Below, piece after piece: positions 15,505 to 21,506 of a stretch of 33,106 nt of DNA. The translations under genes and the position numbers were made by a program. Where the stretch lies: positions 1-33,106 of the IMG/VR virus record IMGVR_UViG_3300037882_001031; one strand, 5' to 3'. Source of the stretch: a virus. The notes below the pieces were generated by a model. That model saw only the letters and a list, made by a program, of their open reading frames with translations, had not been told where the DNA came from and ran no database searches. Position 1 is the first letter of the stretch. Each line of letters begins with the position of its first letter.

Positions 15505-15812
15505 TCACCACCCCCGAAGCGTTTTTGCTTTTGCTGCTTAATCATCGCCCAAACGTTGCTGTCCTCAAACTCATGCAAGACCACATAAAGCATGTGCAGT
15601 GTCGACAGGTTCATGTATCCGGTATGTCTAAATGGCTCCATTAATTTGACGACCAGGGCCCTGATTTGCCGCCCATTGTCCAGTAGGCTCTCTTGGGTTG
15701 CCATTTTTCTACCGAGCGCGACATCGGCGCGCTTTAGCTGGCCCTCTAGTTTCTCGATGCGCCTAGCCATCTCCCTGGTGTCAGCTTGCTTGCAACAGCA
15801 ATCGCAAATCAT
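15501..15812 (-). CDS. Hypothetical protein with N-terminal Cys cluster and coiled coil
   Basis: 103 aa, ATG at 15812. It begins MICDCCCKQ, four cysteines within the first seven residues, then a heptad-rich helix (RRIEKLEGQLKRADVALGRK) and a C-terminal region containing Leu/Met-rich segments. The Cys cluster may bind metal or a neighbouring protein, or form disulfides; no paired second site is visible. A repeated leader (TTAACAGGGAGAGACGA) precedes the start, giving a clear ribosome-binding site. No family recognised. Confidence 0.62.
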   Translation of the reverse strand: MICDCCCKQADTREMARRIEKLEGQLKRADVALGRKMATQESLLDNGRQIRALVVKLMEPFRHTGYMNLSTLHMLYVVLHEFEDSNVWAMIKQQKQKRFGGGE

Positions 15813-15815
15813 CTT

Positions 15816-15831
15816 CGTCTCTCCCTGTTAA
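15816..15831 (-). promoter_or_regulatory. Repeated leader/ribosome-binding element
   Basis: On the minus strand TTAACAGGGAGAGACG lies six bases upstream of the ATG at 15812. Closely matching sequences precede the genes at 19091 (TTAACAGGCGGAGAGACGA) and 21489 (TAACAGGGAGAGACGA). See findings. Confidence 0.6.
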
Positions 15832-15856
15832 CGCCCAAGCGACTCAACCGTGATGG

Positions 15857-16315
15857 TCAAGAGCGCGGCTCAATTTCGTACTCAATCCCGCCGACAGAAG
15901 CAACAGAAATCTCCGTCCTCGGGTCCCATGAATACCATTTGCCGGAACCGTTGAATGATACAACCTGGCAATCATCAGCCCACGTGATGCCCTTTAGCGC
16001 ATCCTCTGCGAGTTTCATAATGTTGGTGAGGTCTGGACGAATGTGCCACGCTGGCTGGCCAACCATCGACTCCCTGTGCTCATCGCTGATTTTCGTCCTG
16101 CGACCTTTCACGGTAACCGATTTAGGTGGCTCGAAGTAGGCGCGCACGACTAGGTTAACGCCGCCCGTGATAAAAGGCAGCCTCGCTTGCCTTGCGGCTT
16201 TGGCGATTGCCTGCATCTGGTCGGCTTGCGGCTTTGGGTGCCAGCGCTTTTTTACATATGGCACCGGCTTGCCAAGTACCATGCATGCTCTGGTTGGCAT
16301 TGGCACTAAAGGCAT
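15857..16315 (-). CDS. rusA: RusA-like Holliday junction resolvase
   Basis: 152 aa. RusA-family traits are a beta strand ending FEPPKS (about 61-66), the HIRPDLTNIMKLAEDALKG motif with D95 and D105, the adjacent D114-D115 (WADDCQV) and K126. In RusA these acidic residues and a lysine form the active site that resolves four-way junctions. For phages it is used in recombination-dependent replication or debranching before packaging. Start ATG at 16315 overlaps the previous gene by ten bases; an in-frame ATG at 16330 is possible. It fits the recombination set elsewhere in the window (Sak4-like ATPase, DUF669-like protein, RecB-like nuclease). Confidence 0.85.
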   Translation of the reverse strand: MPLVPMPTRACMVLGKPVPYVKKRWHPKPQADQMQAIAKAARQARLPFITGGVNLVVRAYFEPPKSVTVKGRRTKISDEHRESMVGQPAWHIRPDLTNIMKLAEDALKGITWADDCQVVSFNGSGKWYSWDPRTEISVASVGGIEYEIEPRS

Positions 16316-16527
16316 CGATACACCCAACAAGGCGCGCCCGCACCCGGCCCACGCTCTTGCTCAACGATGGCACCCATGCTGCGCAAAACGGCCCGCACTG
16401 CGTCCGCCTTGTAGTTGGTGTTCAGTCCGCCGTGCTGCATGCGTGCAACACGCTGGACGTCTCTCACGCGACCGACTGGATACTTGGAGATGCGTTGGGC
16501 AACCTTGGCAATCAACTCATGGTTCAT
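16306..16527 (-). CDS. Small wHTH-like protein
   Basis: 73 aa, ATG at 16527 overlapping the previous stop (ATGA). Helical N-terminal half (ELIAKVAQRISKYPVGRV), a turn and a segment YKADAVRAVLRSMGAIVEQE followed by a beta hairpin ending WVYRCL. This alternation of helices then a wing-like hairpin fits a small winged helix-turn-helix, but I cannot confirm it. Probably a DNA-binding regulator. No family recognised. Confidence 0.5.
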   Translation of the reverse strand: MNHELIAKVAQRISKYPVGRVRDVQRVARMQHGGLNTNYKADAVRAVLRSMGAIVEQERGPGAGAPCWVYRCL

Positions 16528-16736
16528 GCGTTCACCCGGTCGCTGTAAATGCCGAGCGCATAGCACCCGGCCTCCGTCAGTGCCAACCGAACCGGTTCAC
16601 CCTTGTGCGTCCCGTAGCGTAGAAACCCGCCGTCCTTAAGCTCACGAAGCGTGGCCAACGAAACCCGGTCACCCTGCGCACCGTTGGCAACCCATTCGAG
16701 AACCGCCTTGTGTCGTTTGGTCAATTTGTAAGTCAA
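16524..16736 (-). CDS. Small winged-helix-like protein
   Basis: 70 aa from a TTG at 16736 preceded by AGGGGGAG. A longer open frame extends to an ATG at 16907 but would overlap the previous gene by 79 bases and add a Cys/Trp-rich sequence unlike the rest, so I prefer the TTG. Sequence TKRHKAVLEWVANG...SLATLRELKDGGFLRYG...RLALTEAGCYAL reads as a helix-turn-helix followed by a wing, like many small phage regulators. The start choice carries uncertainty. Confidence 0.5.
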   Translation of the reverse strand: MTYKLTKRHKAVLEWVANGAQGDRVSLATLRELKDGGFLRYGTHKGEPVRLALTEAGCYALGIYSDRVNA

Positions 16737-16827
16737 TCGCTCCCCCTGTTCGATGGTTGCCCATACCGCGCACGCAATGCAATCGCAAGCAGAAAAGCGC
16801 GCACCGCATCCCCACCCGCGCGCCCAC

Positions 16828-17142
16828 TCAATCAAACACAACACCATCCCACACACTGGCTCTTGGCTGTCTGAGGCGGTGCAGCATGATGGTCTGAAGG
16901 CAATCAACCCGCATTATCCAGGCGACACATCGTGAACGCTCCAAGACCCTCTCGGCTCCGACTGAGTCCATGTACCGGCTTACGACGGCAGCCGGTACGC
17001 CGACTTGCTTGCCGTCAACAGACACCAAAATACTTCGCAAATCCTTTGCATCGACTGACCTGGCCCCCTTGGGCAGCTCCATGTCAACAGCCTTATTGAG
17101 TACGCGGGTTGCTATCGCCGACCTAACCTTTGCCATGTCCAT
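16828..17142 (-). CDS. Hypothetical protein, first gene after the AT-rich control region
   Basis: 104 aa, ATG at 17142 with a strong AGAGGTGA site. Basic N-terminal helix (KVRSAIATRVLNKAV), a middle SVDAKDLRSILVSVDGKQVGVPAAVVSRYMDSVG that could be a helix-turn-helix, and a C-terminal Arg-rich region. Not recognised. As first gene after the intergenic region with a palindrome, it may encode a regulator. The 91 bases between its stop and the next likely start (16737-16827) hold nothing else I can identify. Confidence 0.6.
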   Translation of the reverse strand: MDMAKVRSAIATRVLNKAVDMELPKGARSVDAKDLRSILVSVDGKQVGVPAAVVSRYMDSVGAERVLERSRCVAWIMRVDCLQTIMLHRLRQPRASVWDGVVFD

Positions 17143-17269
17143 GTGTCACCTCTTGAAGACAACATCACACAAGCAACAAAACACGTCAACACAATTAAAC
17201 ATCACGGTCGATGACGCTCCGCGCCAACTTAGCTGTACTTAGATGTTTCCTGTACGGACCCCAAAAGTG

Positions 17270-17404
17270 TCAAAATGCACACCTTGATTTTATTGAGTTT
17301 TCAAAAACCGCCCAAAACATCCCAGCAGCAAACAACGAAGAAGTTAGAACAGCCGTTATAACGAAGCCGGATATCTGGACAGAACCGCCAACAAACCCAA
17401 GCAA
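17270..17404 (-). CDS. Possible small membrane protein in an AT-rich gap
   Basis: A 44-codon frame from a TTG at 17404 with AGGA eight bases upstream (a GGGAG lies too close). Hydrophobic throughout: LGFVGGSVQISGFVITAVLTSSLFAAGMFWAVF, then a short basic tail. The frame is open back to 17542 within the terminator. There is no good start codon, so coding status is unsure. If real, it is a single- or double-span membrane peptide. Confidence 0.28.
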   Translation of the reverse strand: MLGFVGGSVQISGFVITAVLTSSLFAAGMFWAVFENSIKSRCAF

Positions 17405-17529
17405 ACTCCCTATCCTATAAGGATAAAAATTTTTACTATAAATAGATAGCAGATTTCGAGAGATTCGACCCTTTGCAAGTTTCGCGCCATGTCGATTCGC
17501 TATGACGCAATGCGTTGCGATGTGCCCAC
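17405..17529. promoter_or_regulatory. AT-rich intergenic control region
   Basis: The stretch 17143-17529 is the longest without a secure gene. It contains the palindrome TATCC/GGATA with a five-base spacer (17411-17425), overlapping AAAAATTTTT (17425-17434) and an A/T-rich run that includes a TATAGT -10-like hexamer on the minus strand around 17439-17434. These look like a promoter/operator for the operon starting at 17142, though no clear -35 is visible. Confidence 0.35.
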
Positions 17530-17554
17530 AAAAAAGCCACACGCGATGTGTGGC
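17530..17554 (-). terminator. Rho-independent terminator after the DUF3987-like gene
   Basis: On the minus strand GCCACAC, a five-base loop and GTGTGGC are followed by TTTTTTG, 26 bases downstream of the DUF3987-like stop. It closes the early operon before the AT-rich region. Confidence 0.85.
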
Positions 17555-17579
17555 GATTCCGTTGATGTGTTAAACCACA

Positions 17580-19091
17580 CTACCCTGCCCAGCGATACAT
17601 AACAGCCCTACGGCCCCCCGTTGTCATTGTCGTCTCCTCGGCCACGCCAGACTCCAAAAGCGAATCTACGGCCATGTCGCGCAGCGGAGCGCCATGCCTA
17701 CGGGCCTTGGCCGTAATCTCAGACTTGGCAACCCATCCGCCGCCTGCCTCGCGCAAGATGCCCTCAATTTGCGCCATGCACTTGGCGAGCGGCGTTCCAG
17801 TTTCCGCATCATTGCCAGCCGTTGCCTCGATAGCTGCGCTCTCCAAGACCTCATGTGACAACTCCACCAGCATCTCAGCCGCGATTACACATTGCTCACA
17901 CACTTGCGGGTCGATGACGTGTTCGACCACTGCGAATGCCAACGCCACTCGCTCTATCTTTTCGTATGCCCGCGCGGCGATTGACTTGGCGACCTCGCCC
18001 TTGGCCTCGTTGTACCGCCACCCGTACTCGGTGCAAATCGAATCCAACCGGCGCAATGCACCTGCCGTGTACCGGACATCCATTGGCTCTGGAATTAACC
18101 GGCCTGGATTGATACCCATTTGCCATGCCGAATGTGCTTCGCTCGCCCTCTTGCGCAACACCAAAACCGTTGGGGTCAACTCGGCCTTGATGGGCCCCCG
18201 GTTGTCGGGGTTTCTGCGGTCCAACCCATTCAGCGCAATCGCCCGGCCTAATAGCCCGTCTTTTGATGCATCCGATGCCAACATGGATTTCAACGCCACA
18301 CTGGTCGACGTCCCGTAAACCGTTACCGCCGGCGATTGAATCTCGATGATTTCACCGCCACCGCCAGCAATGGACGTCTGACGCCTGAATGGCTTGGTCG
18401 CTGGCATCGGCACCAGCTCCAAAAGCGCCGTCGCAACCTCACGACGTGATGGCGCAACCGTCTTTGCAAACAACTCTGCGAAGTTCTTGCCGACCTCCTC
18501 GCCCGTAAAGAACACCGTCAACCCGTCGTGCGAGTGGTCCTGGATTGCCTTCACGAATGATTGCACGCTGGCAAATGTCGACGGCACCACTTGCGCCGCC
18601 CGCACCGGCTCACCCGGGTCACGCATGCCCGGTTGCGCAATGGCGCACTTGCTGACAAATGCGTGTGCTGAATCCTTACCGGAACCTGATGGCGAGATGC
18701 CGAGCAAAATCGACGACGCCAGATGCCCGGTTTGTGTCTTGACTCGACGGCCTGCCCACAATGCACCTAACGCGACAACCGCCAATGCCTCTAAGTGCGG
18801 CTGCGGGATGCGCTGATTTTCGATTGCCTGGACGACGGCGCTGATGTTCGCGCCAATCTTGGCAATCTCTGTGGTTAATCGTCGCTGGCGTGCTATGTCC
18901 GCTTCAATCTCCCGCAACATCCGCACGCGCGATTCCAACTTGGAATCGAGCCCATTGAATTGCGCCAACGCCCCGCCAATGGACACCAACCCCGTTTGCG
19001 GGTCTATCGGCATGTCATAATCATCGTCATCGTCTCGTGGCAATAAAAACGATTGACGCCCGCTATTGTCTTTGCTATTTGAACCCTGCAT
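17580..19091 (-). CDS. DUF3987-like ATPase (primase/helicase-like)
   Basis: 503 aa. ATG at 19091 is supported by the repeated leader ending GGAGAGACGA and by the position; a longer frame starts at 19130. The N terminus is disordered and has an Asp run (DDDDDYD), then a helical coiled segment. Walker A lies at residues 131-139 (GISPSGSGK), with LTVFFTGEE near 191-199 as a Walker B-like element. In phages this family stands in for a primase/helicase or replicative helicase. The C-terminal 60 residues look like a winged helix (EITAKARRHGAPLRDMAVDSLLE). It is the last gene before a terminator. Confidence 0.72.
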   Translation of the reverse strand: MQGSNSKDNSGRQSFLLPRDDDDDYDMPIDPQTGLVSIGGALAQFNGLDSKLESRVRMLREIEADIARQRRLTTEIAKIGANISAVVQAIENQRIPQPHLEALAVVALGALWAGRRVKTQTGHLASSILLGISPSGSGKDSAHAFVSKCAIAQPGMRDPGEPVRAAQVVPSTFASVQSFVKAIQDHSHDGLTVFFTGEEVGKNFAELFAKTVAPSRREVATALLELVPMPATKPFRRQTSIAGGGGEIIEIQSPAVTVYGTSTSVALKSMLASDASKDGLLGRAIALNGLDRRNPDNRGPIKAELTPTVLVLRKRASEAHSAWQMGINPGRLIPEPMDVRYTAGALRRLDSICTEYGWRYNEAKGEVAKSIAARAYEKIERVALAFAVVEHVIDPQVCEQCVIAAEMLVELSHEVLESAAIEATAGNDAETGTPLAKCMAQIEGILREAGGGWVAKSEITAKARRHGAPLRDMAVDSLLESGVAEETTMTTGGRRAVMYRWAG

Positions 19092-19121
19092 TTTGCTCGT
19101 CTCTCCGCCTGTTAAATGCCT

Positions 19122-19170
19122 GCGGCGCAACCTACCGGACCACCCCGGCTGTTGCGCCGCTCTTTTTTTG
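19122..19170. promoter_or_regulatory. Strong hairpin before the DUF3987-like gene
   Basis: A perfect 10-bp inverted repeat (GCGGCGCAAC at 19122-19131, GTTGCGCCGC at 19151-19160) with an inner CCGG/CCGG pairing in its loop. The T run CTTTTTTT (19162-19169) follows on the plus strand, so a classical terminator reading would serve rightward transcription, yet no plus-strand gene is seen. On the minus strand it lies in the 5' leader of the DUF3987-like gene. Confidence 0.6.
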
Positions 19171-19203
19171 CGCTGTGTTGGTTAACTTAATTCATCGACG
19201 ATG

Positions 19204-19704
19204 TCACTCAACAATATACCACGAGTCATTGTCTCGGTCTTCGTCTCGACACTTTATATAAAACGTCAGCGATGGAAACGCCTTGCGCATTTTCTCGTAC
19301 ACCGGCATCGGTGGTGACCATGCCGTGCTGAACTTATATGTTAGGGCTTTTTGGTCTTTGTGTTTCTTCAAATACACGTCGCACGCGTTCCACTTGGTGC
19401 CCCAATTCTCGTACGCCCAATCATACCACGATGTAAAACCCGTCGCACGCACTTGCGCCCATTCGGCATCTGTCAACTTGCGCGGTTTTGCACTGCCGTC
19501 TGGCAGCCTTTCCTCAACCCACACTGTAACTGAGTCGCCGTCGACAGTGTTGTATCCACAGCTCAAGCCACGCAAAGCCATGGGCATGTGAATAATTGCA
19601 TTGAAATCAAACACACCATCATCGCCCTGCATCATTGCTGCAAATACTGCGACGTCCTCACGACGGCCGGAAACTCGCACAATATTCTCTGTCCAATTCG
19701 GCAT
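19204..19704 (-). CDS. Api92/YubB-like ferredoxin-fold protein
   Basis: 166 aa, ATG at 19704 with an excellent GGAGGTGAG site. N terminus MPNWTENIVRVSGRREDVA, a DFNAIIHMPMAL segment, then WYDWAYENWGTKWNACDV and FSTAWSPPMPVYEKMRKAFPSLTF. These are the conserved elements of Api92/YubB-like proteins found in phages and plasmids (ferredoxin-like fold), whose function is unknown; a role in anti-defence has been discussed for related plasmid genes but I would not assert it. A clean, intact family member by length. Confidence 0.82.
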   Translation of the reverse strand: MPNWTENIVRVSGRREDVAVFAAMMQGDDGVFDFNAIIHMPMALRGLSCGYNTVDGDSVTVWVEERLPDGSAKPRKLTDAEWAQVRATGFTSWYDWAYENWGTKWNACDVYLKKHKDQKALTYKFSTAWSPPMPVYEKMRKAFPSLTFYIKCRDEDRDNDSWYIVE

Positions 19705-19727
19705 TTCTCACCTCCCCTCGTTAAACA

Positions 19728-20063
19728 TTAAACCGCAACCCCACGCATCTCACACCACCGCAACGCAAACGGCATCCAATGCGTTCGCAGCCAAACACAC
19801 ACCGCCCACAGCCTGTCGCGATGCACGTACACGCCGACAACGTTGACGACATCATACATGATATCGCCGTCGACGTGTGAATGATTGCCGGTCGCTGTCG
19901 GAATCAATGCCCACCCGCTCGCATAAAGCCCCGCCGCAACAACACTGACGCGCGGTGCATGCGTATCGCTTGCGTGTTCGATTGCAGACACTGCATCTGC
20001 AATCAATTCACGTCGACGCTTGTCGCCGAAGCGCATCAATGGCGGGGCTCGCTTGCGTCTCAC
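19728..20063 (-). CDS. Hypothetical protein
   Basis: 111 aa from a GTG at 20063 that overlaps the previous stop (GTGA). Basic N terminus (MRRKRAPPLMRFGDKRRREL), a helical region (IADAVSAIEHASD), then a beta-rich middle with conserved-looking GLYASGWALIPTATGNH and a C-terminal segment carrying several Trp residues. No motif is recognised. Possibly nucleic-acid binding given the charge. Confidence 0.55.
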   Translation of the reverse strand: MRRKRAPPLMRFGDKRRRELIADAVSAIEHASDTHAPRVSVVAAGLYASGWALIPTATGNHSHVDGDIMYDVVNVVGVYVHRDRLWAVCVWLRTHWMPFALRWCEMRGVAV

Positions 20064-20272
20064 CAATCACCCCCTACGTTGTCGATGACTGTGCACTGAT
20101 TCCAGAAGTCGACAGAGCAAAAATCACCAATGTTAGACCCGTCATCGTGTAGCGTTGTTAGACGCATGGCTCGAACATCTTTATCGTTGAACGGGGTGAC
20201 GTTGCCGCTTTTCAATGCCAGCACAAGCGTCCCGCCCGTCGTCATCAGCACATCAACCTTGCGGATTTTCAT
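20060..20272 (-). CDS. Small hypothetical protein
   Basis: 70 aa, ATG at 20272 sharing a base with the previous stop (TGATG). Beta-rich sequence: KIRKVDVLMTTGGTLVLALKSGNVTPF..., C-terminal DFWNQCTVIDNVGGDW. No known motif. Part of the tightly coupled run of small early genes. Confidence 0.55.
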   Translation of the reverse strand: MKIRKVDVLMTTGGTLVLALKSGNVTPFNDKDVRAMRLTTLHDDGSNIGDFCSVDFWNQCTVIDNVGGDW

Positions 20273-20598
20273 CACGTCCCCCTTTTTGCTTTTGCGATTG
20301 TGGCATGCCGTCGGCGACTAAAGTCACAGAATTTGCATTCGATGCCGTGCCCGCTCAGCTCAGCGCATGTGCCGTCGTGTGCTGCGTAGTCGTCTGACTC
20401 AATCAACAGCGCAAGCAAATCAGGGGCGGCGGCGCATAGTGTGGCGTCTGCGTCATTCATCCAAATCACCTCGGCAGACGTTTGACCGTCCACGATCCCA
20501 ATCAGGCAAACGTCATCACTGCCCACGATGTCGCTATACGTTCCGTTGTCGAGACGACATATACGCCACGGCCCCGGCGTGTGTTTTTGGTTGGTCAT
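20272..20598 (-). CDS. HTPGPW-type phage protein of unknown function
   Basis: 108 aa, ATG at 20598. It opens with KHTPGPWRICRL and contains ADATLCAAAPDLLALLIESDD, the two hallmarks of a widespread family of small phage proteins whose function is unknown. A CKFC pair near residue 90 and a basic C terminus (RRRHATIAKAKRG) suggest nucleic-acid or zinc contact. Overlaps its neighbours as usual in this operon. Confidence 0.65.
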   Translation of the reverse strand: MTNQKHTPGPWRICRLDNGTYSDIVGSDDVCLIGIVDGQTSAEVIWMNDADATLCAAAPDLLALLIESDDYAAHDGTCAELSGHGIECKFCDFSRRRHATIAKAKRGT

Positions 20599-20885
20599 AG
20601 CGTGCCCCCGTGTTCGCGACAGTATGCCTCAAGCATTGCGCGTGCCTGCTTTCTGGACTGCGCACCGACAATGGTTGGCCCGATGTCTGTTTGCCCGTCT
20701 AGTGCAGCCTCATGCGCGTAAACAATTGCAGACAGCTCTCGTTTGTCTGCCTCAAGCTCTTTAACCCGCTCGCGCAACGCATCCAGCATGTATGTGTGGT
20801 CGGACAACATCGCAAACTCACCGCGTAACGTCTTTAGCTCGTCGGCGATTGCATCCATTCTCTCAATCACTTCGTCTCTCGCCAT
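20595..20885 (-). CDS. Coiled-coil hypothetical protein
   Basis: 96 aa, ATG at 20885 sharing a base with the previous stop (TGATG). Heptad-rich through residues 5-60 (VIERMDAIADELKTLRGEFAML, ALRERVKELEADKREL), then a loop and C-terminal GAQSRKQARAMLEAYCREHGG. Likely a cytoplasmic oligomer. No known family. Confidence 0.6.
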   Translation of the reverse strand: MARDEVIERMDAIADELKTLRGEFAMLSDHTYMLDALRERVKELEADKRELSAIVYAHEAALDGQTDIGPTIVGAQSRKQARAMLEAYCREHGGTL

Positions 20886-20977
20886 CAAATAACCCCCATT
20901 ATTTTGAACACCAACCACGTCGACGCCAGCAAGAATAATGCTGCGCCGCTACACTCAAACAACGCATCACGGCTCAC
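20885..20977 (-). CDS. Very small membrane protein (30 aa)
   Basis: 30 codons from a GTG at 20977 (SRDALFECSGAALFLLAST...), with AGGGTGAA upstream and a stop that shares its last base with the next ATG (TGATG). Residues 8-28 are a single hydrophobic segment. The site is well coupled at both ends, which supports coding although it is too short for ordinary gene callers. Product role unknown; see cluster finding. Confidence 0.5.
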   Translation of the reverse strand: MSRDALFECSGAALFLLASTWLVFKIMGVI

Positions 20978-21086
20978 GCTTCACCCTGACAAATTGAGTC
21001 AGCTTGTCGAACACAATTCGAAAGCCAACTGCCGTTGCAATGATGATGGCTGCAATCTCGTAACCGCTCATTCCTGTATTAAACAT
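20967..21086 (-). CDS. Very small membrane protein (39 aa)
   Basis: 39 aa, ATG at 21086 sharing a base with the previous stop. One hydrophobic segment (YEIAAIIIATAVGFRIVF), then a basic tail (KLTQFVRVKREP). The layout, N-out or N-in single span with a positively charged end, is typical of small phage membrane peptides. It overlaps the next small gene by 11 bases. Unrecognised; too short for many callers. Confidence 0.55.
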   Translation of the reverse strand: MFNTGMSGYEIAAIIIATAVGFRIVFDKLTQFVRVKREP

Positions 21087-21304
21087 CAGTTCACCTCGCT
21101 ATCGTTTTGAATGAAACGCGAATGCTGAACGCCTCGCAACTGGTCGCGCGCCAACTCCAACAACAACGCCGTGCGCATGTGCTGCGTGGTCGCGTGCTCT
21201 GCCATGTGCCATGCAAACTTAAGCTCATCGCGCAAGCGCAACACATAGCGAATGAGTGCTGCAATGGACAACACCAGGAACATGAATGCAGCGCCAGCAA
21301 TCAC
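21086..21304 (-). CDS. Small membrane protein (72 aa)
   Basis: 72 aa from a GTG at 21304 that overlaps the previous stop (GTGA); a longer start at 21331 is possible. Hydrophobic residues 2-20 (IAGAAFMFLVLSIAALIRY) are followed by a charged, helical soluble part with His/Gln/Arg residues (WHMAEHATTQHMRTALL). No family recognised. Part of the membrane-protein cluster. Confidence 0.58.
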   Translation of the reverse strand: MIAGAAFMFLVLSIAALIRYVLRLRDELKFAWHMAEHATTQHMRTALLLELARDQLRGVQHSRFIQNDSEVN

Positions 21305-21489
21305 TGAACACCACTGAGCAGCGACGAGCACTTGACCATTAGCCTGTGATATTCGTCGCGGTGCTCCTTTGCTTCTTTCAACTCACCGGCCAACTTGTCG
21401 ACGGCGTCTTGCTTTGACGCGCCAAAATATCCAGCCGCCATGATGGCCGCGATGGTTACAAAAGATAGAATCACAATCGCCAGCTTCAT
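21301..21489 (-). CDS. Small single-span membrane protein (Rz-like layout)
   Basis: 62 aa, ATG at 21489 preceded by the repeated leader GGGAGAGACGA. Hydrophobic residues 3-20 (LAIVILSFVTIAAIMAAG), followed by a charged helical stretch (ASKQDAVDKLAGELKEAKEHRDEYH). The N-terminal span plus coiled helix resembles the i-spanin or Rz layout, but the length is short and no outer-membrane partner with a lipobox is visible. Directly downstream of the SF2 helicase gene. Confidence 0.6.
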   Translation of the reverse strand: MKLAIVILSFVTIAAIMAAGYFGASKQDAVDKLAGELKEAKEHRDEYHRLMVKCSSLLSGVQ

Positions 21490-21491
21490 AT

Positions 21492-21506
21492 CGTCTCTCC
21501 CTGTTA
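21492..21506 (-). promoter_or_regulatory. Repeated leader/ribosome-binding element
   Basis: On the minus strand TAACAGGGAGAGACG lies directly before the ATG at 21489 and overlaps the end of the helicase gene. Same sequence as at 15816-15831. Confidence 0.6.

Noticed and set aside
16737-16907. Long version of the wHTH-like gene starting at 16907
   Set aside because: It overlaps the neighbour by 79 bases and adds Cys/Trp-rich sequence without a ribosome-binding site.
17674-18318. 214-codon plus-strand frame inside the DUF3987-like gene
   Set aside because: It is antisense to a gene with a Walker A motif and has no start signal or recognisable product.
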